64,000 nucleotides of DNA. Source: Bacillota bacterium. Lineage in GTDB: Bacteria; Bacillota; Bacilli; Paenibacillales; NBRC-103111. Position numbers and translations under genes: made by a program. The notes below the pieces were generated by a model, which worked only from the letters and a program-made list of their open reading frames with translations, made no database searches and was not told the origin of the DNA. Shown here piece by piece: positions 17,124-25,710 of the stretch (the stretch's first letter is position 1; every line of letters begins with the position of its first letter). The stretch is from NCBI GenBank assembly GCA_023386955.1, contig JAEWIS010000023.1, positions 434,001-498,000 on the forward strand, read 5' to 3'.

Positions 17124-17519
17124 ATGATTCAACGGATAGGACAAATTATGCTCTATGTAAATAATCAGGATGAGGCGCGGCAGTTTTGGACAGAGCAAGC
17201 CGGATTTCATGTGGTTGCCGAGGAGGATAATGGCGAAGGCATGAGATGGATTGAGATTGCCCCGGCCCCAAATGCAGAAACCAGCATTATTCTTCATGAT
17301 AAAGTGTTTGTGGCCAGCATGTCGCCGGACATGAATCTGGGGACACCCTCCTTGATGTTTTTCTCGGAGGATCTGGATCAGCTGTATGCCGATTTTAAGG
17401 CCAAGCAGGTAACCGTAGGTGAATTGGTCACCCTGCCCTTTGGACGTGTGTTCAATTTTGCCGACCGGGAGGATAATTATTTTGCAGTGATGGAAAAGAA
17501 GAATACAACAAGCAGCTAA
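17124..17519 (+). CDS. VOC (glyoxalase/bleomycin-resistance) family protein
   Basis: 131 residues with one pair of beta-alpha-beta-beta-beta modules: start RIGQIMLYVNNQDEARQFWTEQ, end GRVFNFADREDNYFAVME. These are the classical opening and closing elements of VOC metalloenzymes. ATG 17124 fits the domain start; the ribosome site (GGCAGGG) is modest. A strong terminator follows directly. The substrate is unknown. Confidence 0.88.
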   Translation: MIQRIGQIMLYVNNQDEARQFWTEQAGFHVVAEEDNGEGMRWIEIAPAPNAETSIILHDKVFVASMSPDMNLGTPSLMFFSEDLDQLYADFKAKQVTVGELVTLPFGRVFNFADREDNYFAVMEKKNTTSS

Positions 17520-17553
17520 GCTAGAGGTCCGCTTGTTCCAACCGGATAAACCC

Positions 17554-17592
17554 GCCCTTTACCACCCGAATGTGGAGGTAAGGGGCTTTTTT
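17554..17592 (+). terminator. Intrinsic terminator after the VOC gene
   Basis: 10-bp stem (17554-17563 with 17577-17586) with one G-T pair, then TTTTTT. It separates the VOC gene from the metal-transport operon. Confidence 0.9.
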
Positions 17593-17606
17593 GCGTTTAC
17601 AAAAAT

Positions 17607-17660
17607 AAATGATAATGTTTATCATTTCGCTTGACAAAACAACCCCGGAGAAATTATGTT
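17607..17660 (+). promoter_or_regulatory. Fur-family box and sigma-A promoter of the metal ABC operon
   Basis: A palindrome with 9-bp arms AAATGATAA/TTATCATTT and a 3-nt centre lies at 17607-17627. Read as 7-1-7 it is TGATAAT-G-TTTATCA, one mismatch from the Bacillus Fur box TGATAAT-N-ATTATCA. It is followed by TTGACA (17631-17636), an 18-bp spacer and TATGTT (17655-17660). Repression by a metal-loaded Fur-family protein (Fur, or less likely Zur or PerR) is inferred. Confidence 0.75.
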
Positions 17661-17726
17661 GTATGAAAGAATATATTTTGCCTATGGGAAACAATATTAA
17701 CTTTACGAAAATAGGAGGATTAAAGA

Positions 17727-18689
17727 ATGGGAATCAGACTGGGCAAGTGGCGTGTATGGATGGGTGCAGTGGCGTTGGCAGCTGCAATGGCCGTGATGAC
17801 AGCCTGCGGGGACACCGGCAACGGCTCACAGATTGGCGTGGAAAACGGAAAAATCCGGATCGTCACCACCATCGCCCAAATAGCGGAGCCTCTGTCTGTA
17901 ATCGGCGGGGATAAGGTCAGTGTGCAGAGTCTGATGGGACCAGGCGTCGATCCCCATCTGTACAACGCTACACAAGGCGACATCGGCAAGCTGGAGAACA
18001 GCGATATGATTTTTTACAGCGGACTTCATCTGGAGGCCAATATGGTCCGGGTTTTCGACGAGATGGGCAAGAAAAAACCGACCCTGGGGATTGGGGAAAC
18101 CTTGTCCAAGGACCGGTTATTAAAGGATGAGGAAGGTAACACCGACCCGCATATCTGGTTCGACATTGAGCTGTGGAAGCAAAGCCTCGGGGCAGCGACA
18201 GAGAAGCTGAAGGAGCATGCCGCAGAACATGCGGATTATTTCGAAGCCAACAAGGTCAACTATTTTGCCGAGCTGGATGCCTTGAAGGCGGAATCCGTAA
18301 AGAAGTTAGGTGAAATCCCCAAGGAGAAGCGGGTGCTGATTACCGCCCACGATGCCTTTGGCTACTTCGGCCGGATGCTGGGTCTGGAGGTTATTGGGCT
18401 TCAAGGCCTGAGCACGGAGGATGAAGTGGGGCTAACGGATATTGAGGATACGGTGAAGCTGCTGACGGATCATAAGGTGCCGGCCGTGTTTGTGGAAAGC
18501 AGCATTAACCCCGCTTCCATCCAGGCGGTGATTGAAGGGGCTAAGAAGAAGGGACTGGACGTGAAGCAAGGTGGAGAACTGTTCTCCGATGCCATGGGCG
18601 CTGCGGGAAGCAAAGAAGGCACTTATACCGGCATGTACCGCCACAATGTGGAGACCATCTACAAGGCGCTAAGCGGGAAGGGGGAATAA
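17727..18689 (+). CDS. Mn/Zn ABC transporter substrate-binding lipoprotein (TroA/MntA family)
   Basis: 320 residues. Lipoprotein signal ending MTAC (Cys27). Cluster A-I metal-binding fold: ligand candidates His77 (VDPHLYN), His142 (TDPHIWFD), His208 (TAHDAFGYF) and the Asp in LFSDAMG near 286. The His-His-His-Asp set is TroA-like; strictly manganese-type proteins usually have Glu as the third ligand. AGGAGGA precedes ATG 17727. It delivers a divalent metal to the ATPase/two-permease system directly downstream. Zn versus Mn versus Fe cannot be fixed from sequence, and the Fur-type operator leaves all open. Confidence 0.92.
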   Translation: MGIRLGKWRVWMGAVALAAAMAVMTACGDTGNGSQIGVENGKIRIVTTIAQIAEPLSVIGGDKVSVQSLMGPGVDPHLYNATQGDIGKLENSDMIFYSGLHLEANMVRVFDEMGKKKPTLGIGETLSKDRLLKDEEGNTDPHIWFDIELWKQSLGAATEKLKEHAAEHADYFEANKVNYFAELDALKAESVKKLGEIPKEKRVLITAHDAFGYFGRMLGLEVIGLQGLSTEDEVGLTDIEDTVKLLTDHKVPAVFVESSINPASIQAVIEGAKKKGLDVKQGGELFSDAMGAAGSKEGTYTGMYRHNVETIYKALSGKGE

Positions 18690-18691
18690 CC

Positions 18692-19429
18692 ATGCTGCCT
18701 GTACTCCGTGTCAAAAGCTTAAGCGCATCCTATCACCGCAACAAGGTGCTGGATGGAGTGGATTTTCAGGTGCGGCCCGGTACGATGACGGGAATCGTGG
18801 GGCCGAATGGGGCGGGAAAGTCCACACTGCTGAAGGTGATGCTTAATCTCCATCCCCGGCTGGCAGGTGAGGTGTCCTTTTTTGGCTCCGGGTATAATCA
18901 GGTAAAAGCCCGGATCGGTTATGTTCCCCAGCGTGGGTCGGTGGATTGGGATTTTCCCACGGATGCTCTGGATGTGGTGTTGATGGGGCTGTACGGCCAG
19001 ATCGGCTGGCTGAAGTGGCCCAAACGGCAGCATAAGGAAAAGGCTATGCAGGCCTTGGACGAAATGGGAATGGCGGATTACGCCAAACGCCAGATCAGCC
19101 AGCTGTCAGGCGGACAGCAGCAGCGGGTGTTTTTGGCCAGAGCACTGGCCCAGGAGGCGGAGCTGTACTTTCTGGATGAGCCGTTGGCAGGTGTGGATGC
19201 AGCTACGGAGCGGGCCATTATGCAGACCCTGAAGACGCTGAAGGAAAAGGGGAAAACCGTCCTGGTAGTCCATCATGATCTGCAGACGGTGGAGGATTAT
19301 TTTGACCATCTGCTGCTGCTGAACCGGAAGGTGATGGCCCATGGTCCGACGGATGAGGTATTCACGAAGGAGCACATCTTCAAAACCTATGGCGGCGTGC
19401 TGCGCTGGATGGGGGAGAAATCCGGATGA
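18692..19429 (+). CDS. Mn/Zn ABC transporter ATP-binding protein
   Basis: 245 residues with Walker A GPNGAGKST (about 36-44), Q-loop VPQRGSVDWDFP, which is characteristic of MntB/TroB-type ATPases, signature LSGGQQQR, Walker B LYFLDEP and H-loop HHDL. It starts 2 bp after the binding-protein stop. It energises uptake through the two permeases that follow. Confidence 0.95.
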   Translation: MLPVLRVKSLSASYHRNKVLDGVDFQVRPGTMTGIVGPNGAGKSTLLKVMLNLHPRLAGEVSFFGSGYNQVKARIGYVPQRGSVDWDFPTDALDVVLMGLYGQIGWLKWPKRQHKEKAMQALDEMGMADYAKRQISQLSGGQQQRVFLARALAQEAELYFLDEPLAGVDAATERAIMQTLKTLKEKGKTVLVVHHDLQTVEDYFDHLLLLNRKVMAHGPTDEVFTKEHIFKTYGGVLRWMGEKSG

Positions 19430-20346
19430 TACAGCTGTCGCATAACGCACAATGGGTGCTTCTCAGCACATTAATTCTGGGTATAGCCGCAGGGGTTATC
19501 GGCTGCTTCGCCTATTGGAAGCGGCAAAGCCTGATGAGTGACGCCTTGTCCCATGCGGCATTGCCGGGGGTGGTTGCCGGGTTTATGGCGGTGGGTGCCA
19601 AAAGTCTGCCTGCAATGATCGGTGGTGCGGCTGCTAGTGCGCTGCTGGGAGCCGCCCTCATCCATTGGATTCGCTCCAACTCCCGGGTGAAGGAGGATGC
19701 GGCTATGGGGATTGTGCTGTCCGTATTCTTCGGGCTGGGGATTATGCTGCTGACCTTCGCCAGCCGGACGGCAAATGGCAACCAAAGCGGGCTAGACAGC
19801 TTTATCTTCGGTCAGGCGGCGTCTATGGTCAGACAGGATGTATGGACCATGACGGGTTTGGCGTTAGTGGTCATTCTGGTGGCCGCCGTGGGCTTTAAGG
19901 AATGGAAGCTGTTTTTGTTCGATGGAGCCTTCGGACAGGGACTGGGCTTGTCGGGGCGGGTGATGAACAGCCTGTATATGGCCGTTCTGGTGCTGGTCAT
20001 TGTTCTGGGCATCCAGTCCGTTGGGGTCATCCTCATGTCGGCGCTTCTGATCATTCCTCCGGTAAGTGCCCGTTATTGGACCCACTCCTTCGGCGGAATG
20101 CTCATCCTGGCCGGAGCCTTCGGCGGCGGGGCGGGTATGCTGGGTACCCTGGTCAGCACCATGGGCAAGGGCTGGCCCACAGGACCGTTTATAGTTCTGG
20201 TTGCCACGGGACTGTTTGTTGTCTCCTTATTCTTCGGTGCCCGTAAGGGGTTGCTAGTGATGTACCTGGAGCGGCTGGCCCAGCAGAGAAAGCTGTCTAT
20301 GGAAACAGCTGAACCGCGCAAGCTGAAGGAGGGGGTGGGATCATGA
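19426..20346 (+). CDS. Mn/Zn ABC transporter permease 1 (ABC-3 family)
   Basis: 306 residues with 8-9 hydrophobic spans and the ABC-3 family motif SDALSHAALPGVVAGF. The ATG overlaps the ATPase stop by 4 bp. It forms a heterodimeric channel with the next gene. Confidence 0.93.
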   Translation: MIQLSHNAQWVLLSTLILGIAAGVIGCFAYWKRQSLMSDALSHAALPGVVAGFMAVGAKSLPAMIGGAAASALLGAALIHWIRSNSRVKEDAAMGIVLSVFFGLGIMLLTFASRTANGNQSGLDSFIFGQAASMVRQDVWTMTGLALVVILVAAVGFKEWKLFLFDGAFGQGLGLSGRVMNSLYMAVLVLVIVLGIQSVGVILMSALLIIPPVSARYWTHSFGGMLILAGAFGGGAGMLGTLVSTMGKGWPTGPFIVLVATGLFVVSLFFGARKGLLVMYLERLAQQRKLSMETAEPRKLKEGVGS

Positions 20347-21242
20347 GCTACAGCGGCTGGATTATTCTGACCGCCTCTCTGGTGGGGCTGTCCTGCGGCA
20401 TGATCGGGGTACTTCTGATCCTGCGCCGGATGGCCATGATGGCCGATGCCATCAGCCATACGGTATTGCTGGGTATTGTTGCGGCATTTCTCCTCACCAG
20501 GGAGCTGAGCGGGTTCCATATGCTGATCGGCTCGGTGGCGGCGGGTCTTCTGACAGCGGTGCTGGTCCAATGGTTCCATGCCCGTGGCGTCCAGCAGGAA
20601 GCCTCCATCGGCATTGTGTTCACCTCCATGTTTGCGCTGGGAGTGGTGCTGATCGCCACCAAGGTGGGGAACGCCCATTTGGACGTTAAACATGCCTTGA
20701 TGGGGGAAATCACCTTTATCCCCTGGGAGACGGTGGAGCTTCCCGTGATCGGTGCACTGCCGGAGGCGGTGGTACTGCTGACGGCTGTGCTGGTTGTGGT
20801 GGCGGCGGTTATCTTCCTGTTCTTCAAGGAGTGGAAGCTGACCTCCTTCGATCCTGCACTGGCGGCCAGTCTGGGTTTGCCGGTGATGCTGATGCATTAT
20901 GTATTCATGTCACTGGTATCCGTCACTACCGTAGCGTCCTTCGATGCCGTTGGAGCCATCCTGGTGGTGGCGATGCTGATTACCCCCGCCTCGGCGGCTT
21001 ATCTCTGGACGGACCGGCTGTCGGTTATGATGGGGTTAAGCGGTGCTTTCGGCGTTGTATCCGCCATAACCGGCTATTATCTGGCGGTGTGGCTGGACAC
21101 CTCCATCTCCGGCTCCATGGCCTTTGCCACCGGACTGCTGTTTCTCGCCAGCTTCCTTCTGTCCCCCAAACACGGCATGGTATCTAAGTGGCTTAAGCCG
21201 GCAATGGCGGTACAATCCGCAGAGCCGGGTGCCTTGGAATAA
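20343..21242 (+). CDS. Mn/Zn ABC transporter permease 2 (ABC-3 family)
   Basis: 299 residues, same fold as the preceding permease (MADAISHTVLLGIVAAF motif). ATGA overlap with permease 1. Two different permeases in one operon match the MntABCD/TroABCD layout rather than ZnuABC, which has one. Confidence 0.93.
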   Translation: MSYSGWIILTASLVGLSCGMIGVLLILRRMAMMADAISHTVLLGIVAAFLLTRELSGFHMLIGSVAAGLLTAVLVQWFHARGVQQEASIGIVFTSMFALGVVLIATKVGNAHLDVKHALMGEITFIPWETVELPVIGALPEAVVLLTAVLVVVAAVIFLFFKEWKLTSFDPALAASLGLPVMLMHYVFMSLVSVTTVASFDAVGAILVVAMLITPASAAYLWTDRLSVMMGLSGAFGVVSAITGYYLAVWLDTSISGSMAFATGLLFLASFLLSPKHGMVSKWLKPAMAVQSAEPGALE

Positions 21243-21299
21243 CATGCAGGGCGGCTGGAAATACTATCCACCAACTTAGAAGGCGAAGAGGTGGCGTAG

Positions 21300-22142
21300 A
21301 TGCCGGAGGAAATGTCGTATGGGGAGGATTATCATTATCTTCCCGTAACCTCGCTTGAAAGCGGCAATGGTCATGTGATCAGGCCGGATGTATATGGGTA
21401 TACCGTTCAAATCGTCAACATAGCCATGATCGGTCAACCGGGGCAAAAGGGGTGGGTGTTGGTGGATGCGGGCATGCCACATTCCGCCCAGGCGATTCTT
21501 GATGCCGTCGCCGAGCGGTTCGGCGAAAACAGCCGTCCGGAAGGGATTGTTTTGACTCACGGACATTTTGACCATGTTGGCGCGGTAATTGAGCTGGTGG
21601 AGCAGTGGAGGGTTCCGGTGTACACCCATGAATCAGAGCTGCCTTATCTGACCGGCAAGTTGGCTTACGATGCACCGGACCCTACCGTGGACGGCGGCCT
21701 TGTGGCGAAAATGTCCATGTTTTTCCCAAGCGCTCCCATTCAACTGGGCCAACATGTACACGCACTGCCGCCGGACGGGTCCATACCCGTTCTGCCGGAT
21801 TGGCGCTGGATTCATACTCCGGGCCATACGCCGGGGCATATTTCCCTGTTCCGGGACCGGGACCGTGTTCTGATCGCAGGGGATGCGTTTGTTACGGTGA
21901 AGCAGGAGTCCGTCTACAAGGTGTTTACACAAGAGAAGGAAATCAGCGGACCGCCCAAATATTTTACGCCGGATTGGGAGAGTGCCCGCTCCTCGGTTGC
22001 CAAACTGCAGGCGCTTCATCCTGAGGCTGCGTTAACCGGACACGGATTGCCTATGACAGGTGCGGAGCTGGAGGAGGGCCTTGAAGCGTTGACCGGAAGT
22101 TTCGATGAAATTGCCGTACCGGCCAGCGGAAAATATGTGTAA
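21300..22142 (+). CDS. MBL-fold metallo-hydrolase
   Basis: 280 residues. Metal-binding motif THGHFDHVGA (HxHxDH), further ligands in HTPGHTPGHISLF and LTGHG, typical of glyoxalase II-like beta-lactamase-fold hydrolases. ATG 21300 follows GAGGTGG. It lies 57 bp after the metal transporter without a visible terminator and could be co-transcribed. The substrate is unknown. Confidence 0.9.
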   Translation: MPEEMSYGEDYHYLPVTSLESGNGHVIRPDVYGYTVQIVNIAMIGQPGQKGWVLVDAGMPHSAQAILDAVAERFGENSRPEGIVLTHGHFDHVGAVIELVEQWRVPVYTHESELPYLTGKLAYDAPDPTVDGGLVAKMSMFFPSAPIQLGQHVHALPPDGSIPVLPDWRWIHTPGHTPGHISLFRDRDRVLIAGDAFVTVKQESVYKVFTQEKEISGPPKYFTPDWESARSSVAKLQALHPEAALTGHGLPMTGAELEEGLEALTGSFDEIAVPASGKYV

Positions 22143-22371
22143 GAATCTTTTTAACGGCGAGATGCGGGAATGAGTAAAGGTAGCGATAATAAGCTGTTGT
22201 GAAAGCTTCGAATATCTAATGAATCTGTAGGATCTCTATTTGTCCGGAACGCCCCGAAAGCGTTCAAACGAGGCGAATAGCGTGATATGGATTTGTTAGA
22301 TTTTTTTCGTTGAGCCGACGAATGCTCCGAGCATCACATGCAGCGGCTAAGGGCATGTACCCGAGCGGTGG

Positions 22372-22556
22372 CCAAATGCAAAAGTGCATTTATTATCTGG
22401 GGGAGCCGGGTAGGCGGAGGGGTTAAATGCAAAAGTGCACTTATTTCCAGCGTATTCCACTCGATTGGCGGTCTCAGCGAAAAATAAATGCATTTTTGCA
22501 AGATGACTGTCTAAAAGAAGAGGTTTGTTCAAAAATAACTGCATTTTTGCAGGATA
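22372..22556. repeat. Four-site intergenic element C
   Basis: Four copies of a TGCAAAA-R-TGCA-centred 23-bp site ending TTATT: 22372-22394 and 22423-22445 forward, 22483-22505 and 22534-22556 inverted. Spacing is 51/82/51 bp, almost the same as elements A and B although the sequence is different. The 22143-22371 stretch before it shows no gene or clear signal. Confidence 0.85.
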
Positions 22557-22608
22557 GGGGTTTGGCTGAATGGATCATGTGGGGGAGAAGAGTGATGTTA
22601 ATTTCATG

Positions 22609-22666
22609 TTGACAAATTTAATAGTAATATTTACAGTTATAAGAGAATTATAATAGTAATATTTAC
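22609..22666 (+). promoter_or_regulatory. Promoter with tandem Zur-like palindromes for the importer-chelatase operon
   Basis: TTGACA (22609-22614), 17-bp spacer, TACAGT (22632-22637). A 16-bp direct repeat occurs at 22619-22634 and 22651-22666, 32 bp apart; each contains GTAATATTTAC, a GTAA-TAT-TTAC palindrome differing by one base from the Firmicute Zur core GTAATNATTAC. Site 1 covers the spacer and site 2 lies just after the start point, a layout suited to repression. No cobalamin riboswitch features were seen in the leader. Confidence 0.55.
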
Positions 22667-22698
22667 GAAATAGCAGAAAAGACCGGAGGCAAAGCAGT

Positions 22699-23745
22699 AT
22701 GAAGAAAAATCGGGTTAGAGTTCTATCCATCGGTTTCGTGGCCAGTATGATGCTGACGGGGTGTGCGGCGCAGCAGGATTCACAAAGCGGAGCGCAGCCG
22801 GAGGTAACAGCAACAGGCAAGCTCTCACCTGCGGCTTCCGCCCAACCGGCATCTCCCCAAGCTGGAGGCAAGCTTACCTTGACGGATGATCTGAAGCGTA
22901 CGGTGGTCCTGGAACGGAGGCCGGAACGGATCGTGGTGCTTTCGCCGGAAATGCTGGAGCTGGTGTATGCCATCGGCGGTACTGCAGCGGGACGGGCTGA
23001 AGCGGCCGGTATAGTTCCGCCCAAAGGAGCAGAGAACGTGCCTGCCGTAGGTCAGATGCGCCAGGTCAGTCTGGAGCAGGTGCTGGCATTGAAGCCGGAT
23101 TTGGTTATCGGGCAGCCTGTGTTCCATAAGGATATGGAGCAGACCCTGACTGCAAGCGGCATTCCTGTTGCGTTCCTCAAGCTGGGCTCCCTGGAGGAGG
23201 TCCATGCCAAAACGGAGCTGTTGGGCCGGATTATCGGGAAGGAGACGGAGGCGCAAAAGGCACTTGCCGGGCTGGACAGCCGGGTGGAGCAGGTGCTGAA
23301 GAAGCGTCCGGCGAAAACCCCTACCTTTGTAAATTTGAATGTGACTCCTGGTGTGGTCTCCATCCAACGGAACGATATGGCAGGACTGGAGATTGCCAAA
23401 AAGATGAACCTGGTGAACGTGGCGGAGGAGCTGCCTACTGACAAGCCGGATGCCAGTACGCTGCCTTACAGCCTGGAAAAGCTTATCGAGAAAAATCCGG
23501 ATTATATCTTCCTTATTATCCATGGCAGCAAAGAGGCAGGCGAGAAGAAGATCAAAACCGAAATGGAAAGCAATCCGGCCTGGTCCTCCCTGAAGGCTGT
23601 TCAGGAGAAGAAGGTGATTGTTATGCCTTCCGAGCTGTTCCTGACCAATCCGGGGTTGAAATACGATGAGTCCATGACATATCTGGGACAGTTTGTTTAT
23701 CCCGATGCCTACGGCCAGCCGCAAACCGCGGGGAAGGTACAATAA
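22699..23745 (+). CDS. Tetrapyrrole/siderophore-type ABC transporter substrate-binding lipoprotein
   Basis: 348 residues. Lipobox LTGC (Cys about 22), Ala/Ser/Gln linker, then the Peripla_BP_2 fold (PERIVVLSPEMLELVYAIGG, LALKPDLVIGQP, LLGRIIGKE, NPDYIFLIIHG). Members bind cobalamin, haem or ferric siderophores. ATG 22699 follows CCGGAGG. It is the first gene of a six-gene overlapping operon with permease, ATPase and a three-subunit chelatase, so the ligand is probably a tetrapyrrole or a metal complex of one; this is inference. Confidence 0.9.
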   Translation: MKKNRVRVLSIGFVASMMLTGCAAQQDSQSGAQPEVTATGKLSPAASAQPASPQAGGKLTLTDDLKRTVVLERRPERIVVLSPEMLELVYAIGGTAAGRAEAAGIVPPKGAENVPAVGQMRQVSLEQVLALKPDLVIGQPVFHKDMEQTLTASGIPVAFLKLGSLEEVHAKTELLGRIIGKETEAQKALAGLDSRVEQVLKKRPAKTPTFVNLNVTPGVVSIQRNDMAGLEIAKKMNLVNVAEELPTDKPDASTLPYSLEKLIEKNPDYIFLIIHGSKEAGEKKIKTEMESNPAWSSLKAVQEKKVIVMPSELFLTNPGLKYDESMTYLGQFVYPDAYGQPQTAGKVQ

Positions 23746-23746
23746 C

Positions 23747-24874
23747 ATGGGTCAAGGAACCGAAAGCCGGCCGGTTGGGACTGAAGAAGGGCCCGGATCC
23801 GGTTTCGAGCTTGGACCGGAAACCAGATCCGGACCCGGAGCACCATCCGGACCTGTAGTTGAAGCGGAGACCATCACCGTCCCGCTGCGGGACAGACCGG
23901 CTTGGGGGCTGCTGATGCTGGCCATTCTTGGCTGCTGTGTGATTACATCAGTTCTGTTCAGCATCTACAGCGGCGCCGTAAAGGTGCCCTTAGGGGATAT
24001 CTCCCGGTACATTCTGGATGACACCTTCCAGGGCCCGTTCCGCTCCATCGTATGGAATATCCGGATTCCCCGGGCGATCGTGGGGCTTCTGGTGGGAGCC
24101 AGCCTGGCTGTTTCGGGAGCGCTGCTGCAAGGGGTCATGCGCAATCCCTTGGCCGACCCGCAAATCATTGGAGTATCCAGCGGAGCAGGGCTGTTCAGCA
24201 TTCTGATTCTAATCGTATTCCAGGAATATGAATACCTGCTGCCGCCCGCCGCATTTGTAGGAGCCACCTTGGCTGCGGTGATCATTTACATTTTGGCTTG
24301 GAAAGACGGGATCAACCCCGTTCGGATCGTATTGGCCGGAGCGGCGGTGTCCGCCTTCCTGGGTGCTGGGATATCCGGGCTGATGATCTTTTACAGTGAC
24401 CGGGTGCATGGGGCGCTGATCTTTATGGTAGGCGGTTTATCCGCCAAAAGCTGGCCCCACGTCTGGATTATCGCCCCATATGCGGCGGCGGGACTGCTTC
24501 TGGCGGGCCTTGGAGCCGGGCGGATGAACCTGCTGTTGCTGGGGGATGCGGCGGCCCGGAACCTGGGTGTGCGGGTGGAATGGGTCCGTCTTTCCATGAC
24601 GGCGGTAGCTACACTGTTGGCAGCCAGCTCGGTCAGTGTGGCGGGGCTGCTGGGTTTTGTGGGTCTGATCGTGCCCCACGCCACCAGGCTGATGATCGGC
24701 AAAGACTACCGGCTGCTCCTGCCTGCATCTGCTCTGCTGGGGGCTGCCGTCGTTACCTTCTGCGACACGCTGGCCCGATTGCTCTGGGCGCCTACGGAGC
24801 TGCCGGTAGGAATTATTATGGGAGCCGTGGGAGCGCCGTTTTTTCTGTATTTATTGAGGAGGCAAACCATGTGA
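23747..24874 (+). CDS. FecCD/BtuC-type ABC transporter permease
   Basis: 375 residues. FecCD family: GLLVGASLAVSGALLQGVMRNPLADPQIIGVSSGAGLF, then LLGFVGLIVPHATRLMIGKDYR and a C-terminal PVGIIMGAVGAPFFLYLL. Start ATG 23747 is 1 bp after the binding-protein stop with GGGGAAGG upstream. The first ~52 residues are an unusual hydrophilic extension rich in Gly, Pro and Glu before TM1; typical members begin near the first membrane span. Confidence 0.92.
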   Translation: MGQGTESRPVGTEEGPGSGFELGPETRSGPGAPSGPVVEAETITVPLRDRPAWGLLMLAILGCCVITSVLFSIYSGAVKVPLGDISRYILDDTFQGPFRSIVWNIRIPRAIVGLLVGASLAVSGALLQGVMRNPLADPQIIGVSSGAGLFSILILIVFQEYEYLLPPAAFVGATLAAVIIYILAWKDGINPVRIVLAGAAVSAFLGAGISGLMIFYSDRVHGALIFMVGGLSAKSWPHVWIIAPYAAAGLLLAGLGAGRMNLLLLGDAAARNLGVRVEWVRLSMTAVATLLAASSVSVAGLLGFVGLIVPHATRLMIGKDYRLLLPASALLGAAVVTFCDTLARLLWAPTELPVGIIMGAVGAPFFLYLLRRQTM

Positions 24875-25710
24875 GTATGCTGGAAGCAACGGATTTGCAG
24901 CTTGGCTACGGCAACGACCGGGCCATTGTGGACGGCTTATCTCTGCATCTGCCCAAGGGCAAGATATACAGCATTATCGGTCCCAACGGATGCGGCAAAA
25001 GCACGCTCCTGCGGGCCTTGTCCCGGCAGCTGAGGCCGTCCGGAGGGCAAGTGCTGCTGGATGGGAAGAATCTGTTCCGCATCCCTCCCAAGGAGGCGGC
25101 CAGGAAACTGTCCTTTTTGGCCCAAAGCCAGGAGAGAGTGGAGATGAAGGTGAGGGATCTGGTGGCGTATGGACGGACGCCCTACAAGTCACTGGGCCAA
25201 ACCCGGCGTACTGTAGAGGACCGGAGCATTGTGGCCTGGGCCATGGAAGCTACTGCGGTTGCAGCTATGGCGGACCGGGATGTGTCCGACTTAAGCGGCG
25301 GGGAGCGGCAGCGGGTTTGGATTGCCATGGCCTTGGCCCAACGGCCGGAGCTGCTGCTGCTGGACGAACCCACCACTTATCTGGATATTTGCCACCAAAT
25401 GGAGGTGCTGGAGCTTCTGCAGCAGCTGAACCGGACGTACGGCATGACCATTCTGATGGTGCTTCATGAAATGAACCAGGCCTGCCAGTTTTCCGATGAG
25501 ATTATCGTGATGAAGGCGGGCAGCGTCCATGCCCGTGGAGAGCCGCTTGAGGTAATGACCCCGGAGCTGCTGCAGGAGGTTTTTCAGGTCAGGGCCATTG
25601 TCGGCAAGGATGGGGAAACGGATAAACCCTATTGCCGGATTCAAGGAAAAATGAACGGACGGGAGAGAGGTATTGCATATGAAAGCAACACAGGCGGTTT
25701 ATCCGTTTAG
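24871..25710 (+). CDS. FepC/BtuD-type ABC transporter ATP-binding protein
   Basis: 279 residues from GTG 24871 (AGGAGG at 24857-24862), overlapping the permease stop by 4 bp. Walker [10 protein letters not shown], signature LSGGERQR, Walker [15 protein letters not shown]-loop LHEMNQA. A downstream in-frame ATG at 24877 is possible. The 3' end overlaps the next gene by 32 bp, which argues for tight translational coupling of importer and chelatase. Confidence 0.93.
   Translation: MSMLEATDLQLGYGNDRAIVDGLSLHLPKGKIYSIIGPNGCGKSTLLRALSRQLRPSGGQVLLDGKNLFRIPPKEAARKLSFLAQSQERVEMKVRDLVAYGRTPYKSLGQTRRTVEDRSIVAWAMEATAVAAMADRDVSDLSGGERQRVWIAMALAQRPELLLLDEPTTYLDICHQMEVLELLQQLNRTYGMTILMVLHEMNQACQFSDEIIVMKAGSVHARGEPLEVMTPELLQEVFQVRAIVGKDGETDKPYCRIQGKMNGRERGIAYESNTGGLSV

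Noticed and set aside
17609..17914. Plus-strand frame of about 100 codons overlapping the metal-binding lipoprotein start
   Set aside because: It begins inside the Fur-type box, has no family resemblance and overlaps the well-supported lipoprotein in another frame.
22372..22556. CRISPR-like array in the repeat regions at 3.5, 13.5, 22.4 and 32.5 kb
   Set aside because: Only four copies each, half of them inverted, with imperfect repeats and no cas genes; spacers are not unique-length inserts between direct repeats.
22557..22698. Cobalamin riboswitch before the importer-chelatase operon
   Set aside because: The AT-rich leader lacks the conserved B12-box and the paired GC-rich elements; only promoter and palindromes are visible.
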